Part shown: positions 1 through 7,918 of the stretch, piece after piece
Position numbering within the stretch: the stretch's first letter is position 1
How the letters are laid out: each line of letters starts with the position of its first letter
Assembly: GCA_045635785.1 (NCBI GenBank)
Contig: JAZTWJ010000009.1
Coordinates: forward strand, 1 to 14,326
DNA from: Flemingiibacterium sp045635785
GTDB taxonomy: Bacteria > Bacillota > Clostridia > Oscillospirales > CAG-272
Direction: 5' to 3'
DNA: 14,326 nucleotides
Notes under the pieces: model-generated
Told to the model about the DNA's origin: nothing
The model's input: the letters and a program-made list of their open reading frames with translations, nothing else
The model's database searches: none
Translations under genes and position numbers: made by a program

Positions 1-1107
1 ACCCAGCGTATAGCATCCGATGTCTCCCGAAACGTACAGCCCAAGCTTCTTGAACAGATAGAATACGCCGCGATGCGGGCATCCGGGGCAAAGCACGGGA
101 GGACGAACGGGGATGTTTTCGTCAAGAGTATAGAAGTCAGCGGACTTCGAAAGAAGCTTTTCGGCAAGAAGTTCCTGCGAAAATTCTCCGCAGATGGGAA
201 GCAGATTCTTACCATCGCAGGCACTGCCCATCGCCTTGACATGGGTTTCGATCACAGGATCCAATTCTTCGATGACGATGATGCGCTCATACTTCGCCGC
301 GAAATCTTTGATTAGCTTTTTCGGCAGAGGATTCACCATACCTAACTTCAAATAGGAAGCGGATTCGCCAAAGGTTTCCATCGCATAGCAGAAGGAGGGA
401 CCTGCGGTGATGATACCGAACTTTGCGCCGTCATTTACAATGACCTTGTTGAAGGGGCAGTTTTCCGCAAATTCCACAAGATCAGCAAGACGTTCTTCCA
501 CAACGACATGACGGCCGCGCGCATTAGAGGGCATCATAACATGCTTGGAAGCATCCTTTTCGTAGGACTTAACCGCCACGGTTTCGCGCTCGGAAAGCTC
601 CACAACAGACTGAGAATGGGAGACGCGGGTATTCAAGCGAAGCACAAAGGGCGTGTCGAATTTTTCGGAATATTCATAGCCCAGCTTGGTGAATGCAAGG
701 CATTCGCCCGAATCGGAGGGCTCCAGCATGGGTAGCTTTGCCGCAATAGCATAATGGCGCGAATCCTGCTCGTTTTGCGAGGAATGCATGCCGGGGTCAT
801 CGGCAACACCGATGATAAAGCCGCCGTTCACGCCCGTGTAGGAGGTGATAAAAAGCGGATCGGCAGCCACGTTCAGACCAACGTGCTTCATGCCGCAGAA
901 GGCACGGCCGCCGCCAATGGCTGCGCCGAGAGCCGCTTCCAAAGCGACCTTTTCATTGGGTGCCCACTCGGCGTAAATTTCTTCATATTTTGCAACAGCT
1001 TCGGTAATTTCCGTGCTGGGCGTTCCGGGATAGCTGGAGACAAAGTGTACGCCTGCCTCATAAAGACCGCGTGCCACCGCCTCATTGCCAAGCATGATTT
1101 TTTTCAT
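1..1107 (-). CDS. iorA: Indolepyruvate:ferredoxin oxidoreductase, alpha subunit (partial, N-terminal 369 aa)
   Basis: This enzyme oxidatively decarboxylates indolepyruvate and other aryl-pyruvates from aromatic amino-acid transamination to aryl-acetyl-CoA, passing electrons to ferredoxin. The reading frame is open from the ATG at 1107 to the window edge, so the C-terminal part (thiamine-diphosphate and ferredoxin-like regions in the family, roughly 580-600 aa in total) is missing. Visible family motifs are SSYPGTPSTEITE (residues 24-36), the GMKHVGLNVAADP stretch (72-84), DDPGMHSSQNEQDSRHYA (103-120), and RPPVLCPGCPHRG (335-347), which opens the thiamine-diphosphate domain. A GGAGTG ribosome binding site lies about 10 nt before the start. 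The gene follows paaK by 27 bp, so the two are almost certainly cotranscribed. The beta subunit (iorB) would be expected next, outside the window. The truncation is due to the window edge, not a mutation. Confidence 0.95.
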   Translation of the reverse strand, partial: MKKIMLGNEAVARGLYEAGVHFVSSYPGTPSTEITEAVAKYEEIYAEWAPNEKVALEAALGAAIGGGRAFCGMKHVGLNVAADPLFITSYTGVNGGFIIGVADDPGMHSSQNEQDSRHYAIAAKLPMLEPSDSGECLAFTKLGYEYSEKFDTPFVLRLNTRVSHSQSVVELSERETVAVKSYEKDASKHVMMPSNARGRHVVVEERLADLVEFAENCPFNKVIVNDGAKFGIITAGPSFCYAMETFGESASYLKLGMVNPLPKKLIKDFAAKYERIIVIEELDPVIETHVKAMGSACDGKNLLPICGEFSQELLAEKLLSKSADFYTLDENIPVRPPVLCPGCPHRGVFYLFKKLGLYVSGDIGCYTLG

Positions 1108-1134
1108 GATAAAATTTCACTCCAATAATTAGAA

Positions 1135-2433
1135 TTATTTCTGACGGTTGTCGATCACGCGCTTTGCCTTGCCGACAAAACGCTCGAGCGTCTTTGGCTC
1201 CACAAGATTGATCTTTGCATCAAGACCAAGCACGGTCTGAAGCTTGTGGCGAACCTTCAACTGAAGATTTTCAAGATCGCGATAGCTCGTCAGAACGGAC
1301 GGATCCGAAACCTCAATGTTGATCTCAAAGGTGTCCATATAATTTTTCGTGCCGAGAATGATCTGATACTGCGGACCGACCTCGGGAATGGAGATCAGAA
1401 CCGATTCGATCTGTGTCGGGAATACGTTGACACCCTTAATTTTTAGCATGTCGTCTGCGCGTCCCATGGGCTTTTCCATACGAGCATGGGTACGTCCGCA
1501 TTCGCAGCGATCGTAATGCAAACGAGTAATATCCTTGGTGCGGTAGCGGAGCAGCGGAATGCCTTCCTTAGTCAGCGTGGTGACGACAAGCTCGCCCTCA
1601 TCGCCGCGAGCTTTGACAGCACCGCTCCGGGAATCAATAATTTCGGGAAGGAAGTGATCCTCCGCAAAGTGCATTCCCACACGGTAGCGGCATTCGCCCG
1701 AAACGCCGGGGCCGCAAAGCTCAGACATACCGTAGTTATCGGTGGCGAAAAGATTCCAAGCTTCTTCCACCTTGGCTCTCATTTCGAGGGAGCATCCTTC
1801 AGAACCAAACAGACCGAGACGAATATTCAATTCGCGGCAATCGATGCCCATGTCTCTTGCAACTTCCGCTATGTAAAGCGCATAAGAAGGTGTAGAGACC
1901 AGCGCCGTGGTGCCGAAATCCTTCATCAGCTTGAGCTGCTTTTCCGTATTGCCCGTGGAGGTGGGAACGACGGTGGCACCGATCTGCTCAAGACCGTAGT
2001 GCAGACCGAGCGCACCGGTAAACAAGCCGTAGCCGAAAGCGATCTGCACGAGATCATTCTCGGTAGCACCCGCAGCCATGACCACGCGGGAAACGCAGTC
2101 TGTCCACATTTGCATATCATTTTTCGTATACCCCACGACCGTAGGATTGCCCGTGGTACCCGAAGATGCGTGAATACGCACGATCTCCTTGCGGTCAACC
2201 GCAAACAGACCGAAGGGATAGGTATCGCGGATGTCATCCTTTGTGGTATAAGGAATATACTGAATATCGCTTAAAGCGGTAATTTTGTCAGGAGTGATGC
2301 CGACCTCATCCAGGCGTTTTTTATAAAACGGAACGCGATTGTAGCAGTAATCTACAATATTCTGGAGCCGTTTTAATTGAAGCCGCTCCAAATCGGCGCG
2401 ATCCATGGTTTCGATTTCTTGTTGCCAAAACAT
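1135..2433 (-). CDS. paaK: Phenylacetate--CoA ligase family protein (aryl-acetate:CoA ligase)
   Basis: An adenylate-forming enzyme of 432 aa, the normal length for PaaK. It activates phenylacetate or a related aryl-acetate such as indoleacetate to the CoA thioester using ATP. Visible motifs are the phosphate-binding loop ASSGTTGNP (89-97), the adenine-binding YGMSE (234-238), RYRTKD (296-301) and the hinge/C-terminal lobe GRADDMLKIKGVNVFP (324-339). A CxC...H-type cysteine cluster (CECG, 310-313) is also present. AAAGG lies 10 nt before the ATG, and a perfect sigma-A promoter lies about 50 nt upstream. The gene sits directly before iorA. IorAB produces aryl-acetyl-CoA, so this ligase may work in the same pathway, either by activating free aryl-acetates or, running in reverse, by yielding ATP. 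The direction is inference and the exact acid preferred cannot be read from the sequence. Confidence 0.93.
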   Translation of the reverse strand: MFWQQEIETMDRADLERLQLKRLQNIVDYCYNRVPFYKKRLDEVGITPDKITALSDIQYIPYTTKDDIRDTYPFGLFAVDRKEIVRIHASSGTTGNPTVVGYTKNDMQMWTDCVSRVVMAAGATENDLVQIAFGYGLFTGALGLHYGLEQIGATVVPTSTGNTEKQLKLMKDFGTTALVSTPSYALYIAEVARDMGIDCRELNIRLGLFGSEGCSLEMRAKVEEAWNLFATDNYGMSELCGPGVSGECRYRVGMHFAEDHFLPEIIDSRSGAVKARGDEGELVVTTLTKEGIPLLRYRTKDITRLHYDRCECGRTHARMEKPMGRADDMLKIKGVNVFPTQIESVLISIPEVGPQYQIILGTKNYMDTFEINIEVSDPSVLTSYRDLENLQLKVRHKLQTVLGLDAKINLVEPKTLERFVGKAKRVIDNRQK

Positions 2434-2455
2434 GTTATTTCGACCTTTCTGCGTA

Positions 2456-2470
2456 ATTTATGAAATAAAT
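2456..2470. promoter_or_regulatory. Small palindrome in the paaK-iorA leader (possible operator)
   Basis: The 15-base AT-rich sequence ATTTATGAAATAAAT has perfect 6-bp arms around a 3-base centre. It begins about 7 nt downstream of the predicted paaK transcription start, a common place for a repressor operator. AT-rich palindromes of this size also arise by chance, so this is a weak call and the regulator is unknown. Confidence 0.25.
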
Positions 2471-2483
2471 ATCTCAATAAAAT

Positions 2484-2512
2484 ATTATAGTACAATTATG
2501 ACCGCATGTCAA
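2484..2512 (-). promoter_or_regulatory. Sigma-A promoter of paaK-iorA
   Basis: Read on the minus strand, TTGACA (2512-2507) and TATAAT (2489-2484) are both perfect consensus hexamers with a 17-bp spacer. Transcription should start near 2477, giving a leader of about 44 nt before paaK. No clear terminator separates it from obgE upstream, so some read-through from obgE is possible. Confidence 0.85.
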
Positions 2513-2555
2513 GCAATTTTACGAAATTCGGCAGTTTTCCACGCCATTTTCCCAA

Positions 2556-3836
2556 TTACCCGATAAAATCGAATTCGATATCGTAGATGTTCACCGTGTC
2601 TCCGTCCTGACATCCCTTCTCGGTCAAAGCATCGATCACGCCGGATTTTTTGAGAACCCGCTGAAAGAAGCCCACCGATTCGCGGTCGTCGAAATTGACC
2701 GAAGCGATCAGCTGAATAAGCCACTCGCCTTCCACAAAATACACGCCGTTTACATTGTTGACAATGATCTCGCGCTCTGCCTTTTCATCAAATTCCGGCT
2801 GAGGAGCCTCCTCGGATTCATAGATGGTCAGCGGCGGCAGATCTTCAAGCAGATCAGCCGTGCGATACAAAAGCAAGTCCACGCCCTCCCGTGTCGCCGC
2901 GGATATATAAAACAGCTCCGCGCCAAGCTCATCCTTGATATAAGTCTCCAAAGCTTCCAAATCCACCGCATCTCTGTCGCATGCATCTATTTTATTCGCC
3001 GCAAAAATCTGCGGACGGGATGCAAGCTCGGGGCTGTACTGTGCAAGCTCCGCATTGATGGTTTGAATATCCTCGATGGGGTCGCGTCCTTCGGCGCCGG
3101 AAATATCCACTACGTGAATAAGCAGTCGGCAACGATCCACATGCCGCAAAAAATCGTGTCCGAGACCGGCACCATCAGCGGCGCCTTCGATCAAGCCGGG
3201 GATATCTGCACATACAAAGCCGCGGCCCTCACCGGTTTTGACCACACCAAGCTGCGGCTGAAGCGTGGTGAAATGATAGTTTGCAATCTTGGGACGCGCC
3301 GCGCTGATCACGGACAGCAGAGAGGATTTACCCACATTCGGGAAACCTACCAGACCCACATCGGCAAGCATCTTCAACTCAAGCACGACCTCCATTTCCT
3401 CGCCCTTTAGTCCGGGCTTTGCAAAACGGGGGATCTGTCTTGTAGGCGTGGCAAAATGCTTATTGCCCCAACCGCCGCGACCGCCCTTCAGAACGGTATA
3501 CGGCTCGCAATCGGACATATCCTTGATGATACGCCCCGTGGTTGCTTCCTTGATAATGGTTCCCGGGGGAACGAGGATGACGGTGTCCTCGCCATTCTTG
3601 CCGTGGAATTTTTCGGTGCCGCCATCGCCGCCGTTTTGGGCAATGAACTTGCGCTTGTAGCGGAAAGCCAGAAGCGTATTAGAGCCTTCGTCTATTTTGA
3701 AAACGATATTTCCGCCATTGCCGCCGTCGCCGCCGGAAGGACCGCCCTCCGCAACATATTTTTCTCGATGGAAGGCAACACAGCCGTTGCCGCCATTGCC
3801 CGCCTTGATGTAGATGGTTACATGATCAATAAACAT
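2556..3836 (-). CDS. obgE: GTPase Obg/CgtA
   Basis: An essential ribosome-associated GTPase involved in late 50S assembly, stringent-response signalling and, in Firmicutes, stress and sporulation control. The protein has 426 aa and the full three-domain layout. The glycine-rich Obg fold (1-157) contains EGGPSGGDGGNGG (30-42). The G domain has G1 GFPNVGKS (164-171), the conserved HFTT (188-191), G3 DIPG (211-214), G4 NKID (281-284) and G5 SAA (312-314). The C-terminal OCT domain covers about 356-426. The start at 3836 is supported by AAGGAA about 10 nt upstream and by the canonical N-terminus MFIDHV. It follows cdd by 59 bp and is probably transcribed together with ligA and cdd, subject to a possible weak hairpin in the gap. 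Confidence 0.97.
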   Translation of the reverse strand: MFIDHVTIYIKAGNGGNGCVAFHREKYVAEGGPSGGDGGNGGNIVFKIDEGSNTLLAFRYKRKFIAQNGGDGGTEKFHGKNGEDTVILVPPGTIIKEATTGRIIKDMSDCEPYTVLKGGRGGWGNKHFATPTRQIPRFAKPGLKGEEMEVVLELKMLADVGLVGFPNVGKSSLLSVISAARPKIANYHFTTLQPQLGVVKTGEGRGFVCADIPGLIEGAADGAGLGHDFLRHVDRCRLLIHVVDISGAEGRDPIEDIQTINAELAQYSPELASRPQIFAANKIDACDRDAVDLEALETYIKDELGAELFYISAATREGVDLLLYRTADLLEDLPPLTIYESEEAPQPEFDEKAEREIIVNNVNGVYFVEGEWLIQLIASVNFDDRESVGFFQRVLKKSGVIDALTEKGCQDGDTVNIYDIEFDFIG

Positions 3837-3854
3837 TTTTTACCCATTCCTTCT

Positions 3855-3884
3855 AAAAAACGAAGGCTTCCTTAAATTTTCGTT
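3855..3884 (-). terminator. Weak hairpin with U-tract between cdd and obgE (possible attenuator)
   Basis: On the minus strand AACGAA (3884-3879) can pair with TTCGTT (3864-3859). Alternatively AAGG can pair with CCTT around AAG (3873-3863). Either structure is followed by a run of six T in RNA sense (3860-3855). The stem is short and AT-rich and obgE begins just beyond, so partial termination is the most it could do. Confidence 0.3.
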
Positions 3885-3895
3885 AACTTATAGTA

Positions 3896-4288
3896 TTAAG
3901 ATTTTTCCAAATCAAATCCATATGGCAGCAATTCCGCCACCGTATATTCACGCGCATCGCCGTCTTTGCCGACACAGATGACTGCCATATCGCCAAATTC
4001 CGCCAAAGCCTGTCTGCAAATGCCGCATGGTGTGATGTCAGACCGTTCACCGGCTACCGCAATTGCCAAAAAGCGCCGCTCTCCTGCCGCGATCGCCGCA
4101 CCGAGTGCGACTCGCTCGGCACAGCTTCCCGCACCGAAGGCAGCATTTTCAAAATTACAGCCGGTGTAAATCTTACCGCTGTCCGCTAAAATTGCAGCCC
4201 CCACATGAAAGCGAGAATAGGGTGCATAGGCATTCCTTTGAACTTCTACTGCAGCTTTGATAAGAGCGTCTCTGTTTCCCTTTGTCAT
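3896..4288 (-). CDS. cdd: Cytidine deaminase (homotetrameric type)
   Basis: A zinc enzyme of pyrimidine salvage that converts cytidine and deoxycytidine to uridine and deoxyuridine. Its 130 aa are typical of the small tetrameric class. The zinc site is complete: SCAERVAL gives ligand Cys56 and catalytic Glu58, and PCGICRQAL gives Cys88 and Cys91. The substrate-binding segments FHVGAA (27-32) and TGCNFENAAFG (42-52) are also present. The ATG overlaps the ligA stop codon as ATGA (4285-4288), so translation is probably coupled to ligA. cdd often neighbours obg or era genes in Firmicutes, which fits this layout. Confidence 0.97.
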   Translation of the reverse strand: MTKGNRDALIKAAVEVQRNAYAPYSRFHVGAAILADSGKIYTGCNFENAAFGAGSCAERVALGAAIAAGERRFLAIAVAGERSDITPCGICRQALAEFGDMAVICVGKDGDAREYTVAELLPYGFDLEKS

Positions 4289-6297
4289 TGTCCGTCTCCA
4301 ATCATCTTCAAAAGTGTCTGCTCGTCGATTACGGGAACACCAAGCGTCTGCGCCTTTGTCAGCTTGGAGCCCGCATCGGCACCTGCCAGAACATAACTTG
4401 TTTTTTTCGAAACCGAACCGCTTACCTTTCCGCCGTTCGCCACAATCAGCGCCTCCGCATCGTCGCGTTTCATGGTAGGAAGGGTTCCCGTCAGCACAAA
4501 GGTTTTGCCCGACAGCGTATCGCCTACCGTTTGTCTCTCGTATTTGGTCTTAACGCCGCATGACGTCAGCGCATTGATCAGCGTGCGGGTGGCGGGCTGT
4601 GCGAAGTATTCCACAACATAATCCGCGGTGATCTCGCCCACATCGTCCACCGCAAGCAACGCTTCCCTGTCCACGGAGAAAAACGCCTCGATGTCTCCAA
4701 ACGCGGCGGCGAACATCTGCGCGGCTTTTTCGCCCACCTGACGAATGCCAAGTCCGTATAACAGTCTTGCAAGTCCCGCCGATTTGGATGCCTCTATTGC
4801 CGCAAGCAGCTTTGCCGCGCTTTTTTCGCCCATGCGTTCGAGCGGAATCAGTTGTTCTGCCGTAAGTGTATAGAAATCAGCCGCGCTATTAACGAGGCCC
4901 ACTCGATGTAACAGAGCGATCAAAGAAGGACCGAGCCCTTCGATGTCCATGGCATCCTTTGATGCAAAATGGACAAGGTTCCGTCGGATCTGTGCAGGGC
5001 AATCGGGGCTTGTACAGCGAAAGATCCGACTACCGCCCTCGTCATGCTCATGATCGACCACCACCGCACCGCCGCATTCGGGACAGATGCTTGGCATATC
5101 AAATTGCCGCTCGGAGCCGTCGCGTTTTTCCTTCACAACCGAAACCACCTCGGGAATGATGTCGCCCGCCTTTCTGACGACCACCGTATCACCGAGTCTG
5201 ATGTCGCGCTCGCGGATAAAGTCAAGATTGTGCAGCGTGGCACGGGAAACGGTGGTGCCGGCAAGATGCACAGGATCCAGCACCGCATTTGGTGTGAGCA
5301 CGCCGGTTCTGCCCACTTGAATTACAATATCCGTCAGCCGCGTATGCTTTTCTTCGGGGGGGAATTTATACGCCACCGCCCATTTCGGCACGGATGCAGT
5401 CTCTCCCAGACGCTCTCTGAGAGCGAGGTCGTTGACTTTGATCACCGCGCCGTCAATGCCAAAGGGCAAATTTTCCCTCTCCGCGCCGATTTTTTCGATG
5501 GCGGCAATGATCTCGTCTGCGGTCTTCGCTTCTGAAAAATCGGGCAAAACCGTAAAGCCGACATTTTTCAGCCAGCGCAGACTTTCCGCATGATTTTCGA
5601 AGGTGCGACTTCCTGTCTGATAATTAAAGACAAAGATATCCAAGCCGCGGGATGCGGTGATTTTTGAATCGAGCTGACGCAATGCGCCCGCCGCCGCGTT
5701 GCGAGGATTGGCGAACAACGGCTCGCCCTCCGCTTCCCTTGCGGCATTCAGCGCATCAAACTGCGCCCTTGACATATAAACCTCTCCGCGGACCTCCACG
5801 ATCGGTTCGGTGGTATCAATATGCAGGGGAACGGATCGAATGGTGCGGAGATTTTCCGTCACGTCCTCGCCGCGTTCGCCGCCGCCGCGCGTCGCACCGC
5901 GCACGAATGCGCCGTTTTCGTATCGCAGAGCCACCGAAAGCCCGTCTATTTTATATTCTACGGTAAAAACCGCATTTTCGTCCACCGCTTTTACTGCAGA
6001 CACAAAGCTTCTTACCTCATCAAAATCGAACACATCCTGCAAGCTTCCGAGCGGAACCGAATGCGTCACCTCGGCAAATCCCTTGGAAACCGCGCCGCCA
6101 ACACGTTTGGTGGGCGAATTGGCATCCGCCAATTCGGGATACGCCGCCTCCAGCTCCTGCAGCTCGCGGAATTTCATATCATATTCATAATCCGAAATTT
6201 CAGGATCATCGAGTTCGTAATATCTGCGGGAGTGATAGGCAAGCTCTTTTGCCAGATCCGCCATCCGCACACGCGCTTCATCCCGTGTCATGGTCAT
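4285..6297 (-). CDS. ligA: NAD+-dependent DNA ligase LigA
   Basis: It seals nicks in replication and repair using NAD+ as the adenylate donor. The protein has 670 aa, full length for the family. The order is an N-terminal Ia domain with YHSRRYYELDDPEISDYEYD (21-40), the adenylation domain with the KIDG motif (nucleophilic Lys116), and the OB fold. The four-cysteine zinc finger uses Cys405, Cys408, Cys428 and Cys433, with a slightly long loop between the pairs. Helix-hairpin-helix repeats (about 450-580) and a C-terminal BRCT domain (about 590-665, starting LSGKTFVLTGTL) follow. Two in-frame ATGs lie at 6297 and 6291. GGAGG ends 4 nt before the first and 10 nt before the second, so either could be used. 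It is the first gene of the ligA-cdd-obgE unit. Confidence 0.97.
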   Translation of the reverse strand: MTMTRDEARVRMADLAKELAYHSRRYYELDDPEISDYEYDMKFRELQELEAAYPELADANSPTKRVGGAVSKGFAEVTHSVPLGSLQDVFDFDEVRSFVSAVKAVDENAVFTVEYKIDGLSVALRYENGAFVRGATRGGGERGEDVTENLRTIRSVPLHIDTTEPIVEVRGEVYMSRAQFDALNAAREAEGEPLFANPRNAAAGALRQLDSKITASRGLDIFVFNYQTGSRTFENHAESLRWLKNVGFTVLPDFSEAKTADEIIAAIEKIGAERENLPFGIDGAVIKVNDLALRERLGETASVPKWAVAYKFPPEEKHTRLTDIVIQVGRTGVLTPNAVLDPVHLAGTTVSRATLHNLDFIRERDIRLGDTVVVRKAGDIIPEVVSVVKEKRDGSERQFDMPSICPECGGAVVVDHEHDEGGSRIFRCTSPDCPAQIRRNLVHFASKDAMDIEGLGPSLIALLHRVGLVNSAADFYTLTAEQLIPLERMGEKSAAKLLAAIEASKSAGLARLLYGLGIRQVGEKAAQMFAAAFGDIEAFFSVDREALLAVDDVGEITADYVVEYFAQPATRTLINALTSCGVKTKYERQTVGDTLSGKTFVLTGTLPTMKRDDAEALIVANGGKVSGSVSKKTSYVLAGADAGSKLTKAQTLGVPVIDEQTLLKMIGDGQ

Positions 6298-6327
6298 CTA
6301 TCCTCCGATTTCAAGAACGTCTAATAC

Positions 6328-6336
6328 ATTATACCA
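6328..6336 (-). promoter_or_regulatory. Extended -10 promoter of the ligA operon
   Basis: On the minus strand the sequence TGGTATAAT combines a TGn extension with a perfect TATAAT (6333-6328). No good -35 hexamer is visible at 17-18 bp, which is normal for extended -10 promoters. The start would be near 6321, leaving a leader of about 24 nt that ends in the ligA ribosome binding site. Confidence 0.65.
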
Positions 6337-6394
6337 TATATTAAACCAAAATAAAAGAGTTTTTTGAAAAAAACCCCGATTTAATGAAAAAGGA

Positions 6395-6423
6395 TTGACT
6401 TTATTTGCGTATCTTGATAAAAT
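6395..6423 (+). promoter_or_regulatory. Sigma-A promoter of the dehydrogenase-aldolase operon
   Basis: TTGACT (6395-6400) and TAAAAT (6418-6423) each match the consensus at 5 of 6 positions, with an ideal 17-bp spacer. Transcription should start near 6430, leaving an unusually long leader of about 145 nt before the first start codon. Confidence 0.75.
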
Positions 6424-6468
6424 ATTATATGGAAATTGCGGCTGTACGTAAAAGGGATATTCAACGGC

Positions 6469-6497
6469 AATTTTTGCGCTGAAAATCCGCAAAAATT
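6469..6497 (+). promoter_or_regulatory. Perfect 10-bp inverted repeat in the operon leader
   Basis: AATTTTTGCG (6469-6478) and CGCAAAAATT (6488-6497) are perfectly complementary and separated by 9 bases. The repeat lies roughly 40-70 nt after the predicted transcription start. It could be an operator for a sugar-responsive repressor or form a stem-loop in the mRNA leader. No T-run follows, so it is not an intrinsic terminator. Confidence 0.5.
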
Positions 6498-6574
6498 TAC
6501 GACTAAGGCATTGTTTGCCCAAAACCGCTTTTCAAAAAAATTTTAGGAAAACCCATCCTGAAAGGAAGCATTAC

Positions 6575-7834
6575 ATGAAAACCAAAGCAGTCCGCATTTA
6601 CGGCGTCAACGACCTTCGATTGGAAGAATTTGAGCTTCCCGAAATTGCCGATGATGAAATTCTCGTCTCAGTGGTTTCCGACTCCATTTGCATGTCCTCC
6701 CACAAGGCGGCAATGCAGGGCGGCGCACACAAACGCGTTCCCGATGACTGTGCCGTCAATCCCACCATTGTCGGTCACGAATTTTGCGGCATTATCGAAC
6801 AGGTAGGCAAAAAGTGGCAGGACAAGTTCTCTCCCGGCGAAAAATACTCCATTCAGCCTGCACATAACAAAAACGGAAGCCAGCTCGCACCCGGCTATAG
6901 CTACAAATACTGCGGCGGCGATTCCACCTACTGCATTCTCCCCCCCGAGATCATGGAAATGGACTGCCTGTTAAAATACGATGGCGATGCCTTTTTCTAT
7001 GGCTCTCTTGCAGAGCCCATGAGTTGCATTATTGGCGGATGCCATGCAAATTATCACACCAAGATCGGCTCCTATGTCCATAGCATGGGCATCAAGGAAG
7101 GCGGTGCTGCTGCCCTTCTCGCAGGTGCGGGTCCCATGGGACTTGGCGCGGTGGATTATCTCATCAACTGCGATCGCCGTCCCTCTCTGCTCATTGTTAC
7201 CGATATCAACGCCGACCGTCTGGCGCGCGCCGAAAAAATTCTTTCTCCCGAAAAAGCGGCAAAGAACGGCGTCAAGCTTATGTATGTGAACACCGCGAAC
7301 TATGAGGATCCCGTTGTTTATCTGAAGACATTCGCTCCCAAAGGCTTTGACGATGTGTTTGTTTATACACCGGTTAAGCCTGTTGTCGAAATGGGCGATG
7401 CTCTGCTTGGAATGGACGGCTGTCTCAACTTCTTTGCAGGTCCCACCAACACCGCATTTTCCGCACTGTTCAACTTCTACAACGTTCACTATGCGGCAAC
7501 CCACATCGTGGGAACCTCCGGCGGCAATATCGACGACATGCGCGAAGCGATCCGCATGATGGAGGAGGGCAAGATCAATCCCGCGGCGATGGTTACACAC
7601 ATCTGCGGTCTTGACAGCGTTGCCGAAACCACCATCAATCTTGACAAGATTCCGGGCGGCAAGAAGCTCTGCTATACCCAGATCTCTATGCCCCTCACCG
7701 CAATCGCTGATTTTGAGAAGCTTGGCAAAACCGATCCCCTGTTTGCCGAGCTTGCAAAAATTTGTGATGCAGCGGGCGGACTTTGGTGTGCGGAGGCAGA
7801 AAAACATCTGCTTGCCAACGCAAAATCCATCTAA
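6575..7834 (+). CDS. Zinc-binding alcohol dehydrogenase, L-sorbose-1-phosphate reductase-like
   Basis: A medium-chain, zinc-dependent dehydrogenase of 419 aa, resembling the sorbose-1-phosphate reductase group that reduces a ketose 1-phosphate to a hexitol phosphate with NAD(P)H. The catalytic zinc ligands appear to be Cys39 (SICMSSHK), the GHE at 67-69 (His68, Glu69) and Glu147 (LAEPMSC). The four-cysteine structural zinc lobe found in many relatives is absent. The nucleotide-binding loop is AGAGPMGLG (183-191), and Asp210 ends the second strand, which suggests NAD(H). I chose the ATG at 6575 because AAAGGAAG lies 7-8 nt upstream and MKTKAVRIYG is a normal family N-terminus. An in-frame ATG at 6515 adds 20 unlikely residues. 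It is the first gene of a four-gene carbohydrate cluster. The family match is solid, but the exact substrate is inference. Confidence 0.85.
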   Translation: MKTKAVRIYGVNDLRLEEFELPEIADDEILVSVVSDSICMSSHKAAMQGGAHKRVPDDCAVNPTIVGHEFCGIIEQVGKKWQDKFSPGEKYSIQPAHNKNGSQLAPGYSYKYCGGDSTYCILPPEIMEMDCLLKYDGDAFFYGSLAEPMSCIIGGCHANYHTKIGSYVHSMGIKEGGAAALLAGAGPMGLGAVDYLINCDRRPSLLIVTDINADRLARAEKILSPEKAAKNGVKLMYVNTANYEDPVVYLKTFAPKGFDDVFVYTPVKPVVEMGDALLGMDGCLNFFAGPTNTAFSALFNFYNVHYAATHIVGTSGGNIDDMREAIRMMEEGKINPAAMVTHICGLDSVAETTINLDKIPGGKKLCYTQISMPLTAIADFEKLGKTDPLFAELAKICDAAGGLWCAEAEKHLLANAKSI

Positions 7835-7918
7835 AATCCATCACCGACAGGTCAGGCTTTCTGTCTGCCCATCTGTGCGTAAAATAATTTGAACATTTTT
7901 AATGAAAGGAATACCATC

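Noticed and set aside
1486..2274. Long open frame (262 codons) on the plus strand
   Set aside because: It lies entirely antisense to paaK, has no ribosome binding site and no recognisable motif. It is a by-product of codon bias in the real gene.
2509..2724. Short minus-strand frame overlapping the end of obgE
   Set aside because: It is out of frame with obgE, whose OCT domain is intact, and runs into the paaK promoter region.
6298..6522. Possible 74-codon minus-strand gene upstream of ligA
   Set aside because: It spans the divergent promoter region, including the sugar-operon promoter and the ligA -10, has no convincing ribosome binding site, and its composition reflects AT-rich intergenic DNA.
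6515..6574. Upstream ATG extending the zinc dehydrogenase by 20 residues
   Set aside because: The ATG at 6575 has a strong AAAGGAAG ribosome binding site and a canonical family N-terminus, while 6515 has neither.
6971..7807. Long open frame (278 codons) antisense to the zinc dehydrogenase
   Set aside because: The sense frame carries all the catalytic motifs of a known family, while this one has His/Cys-rich but motif-free sequence and no start signals.
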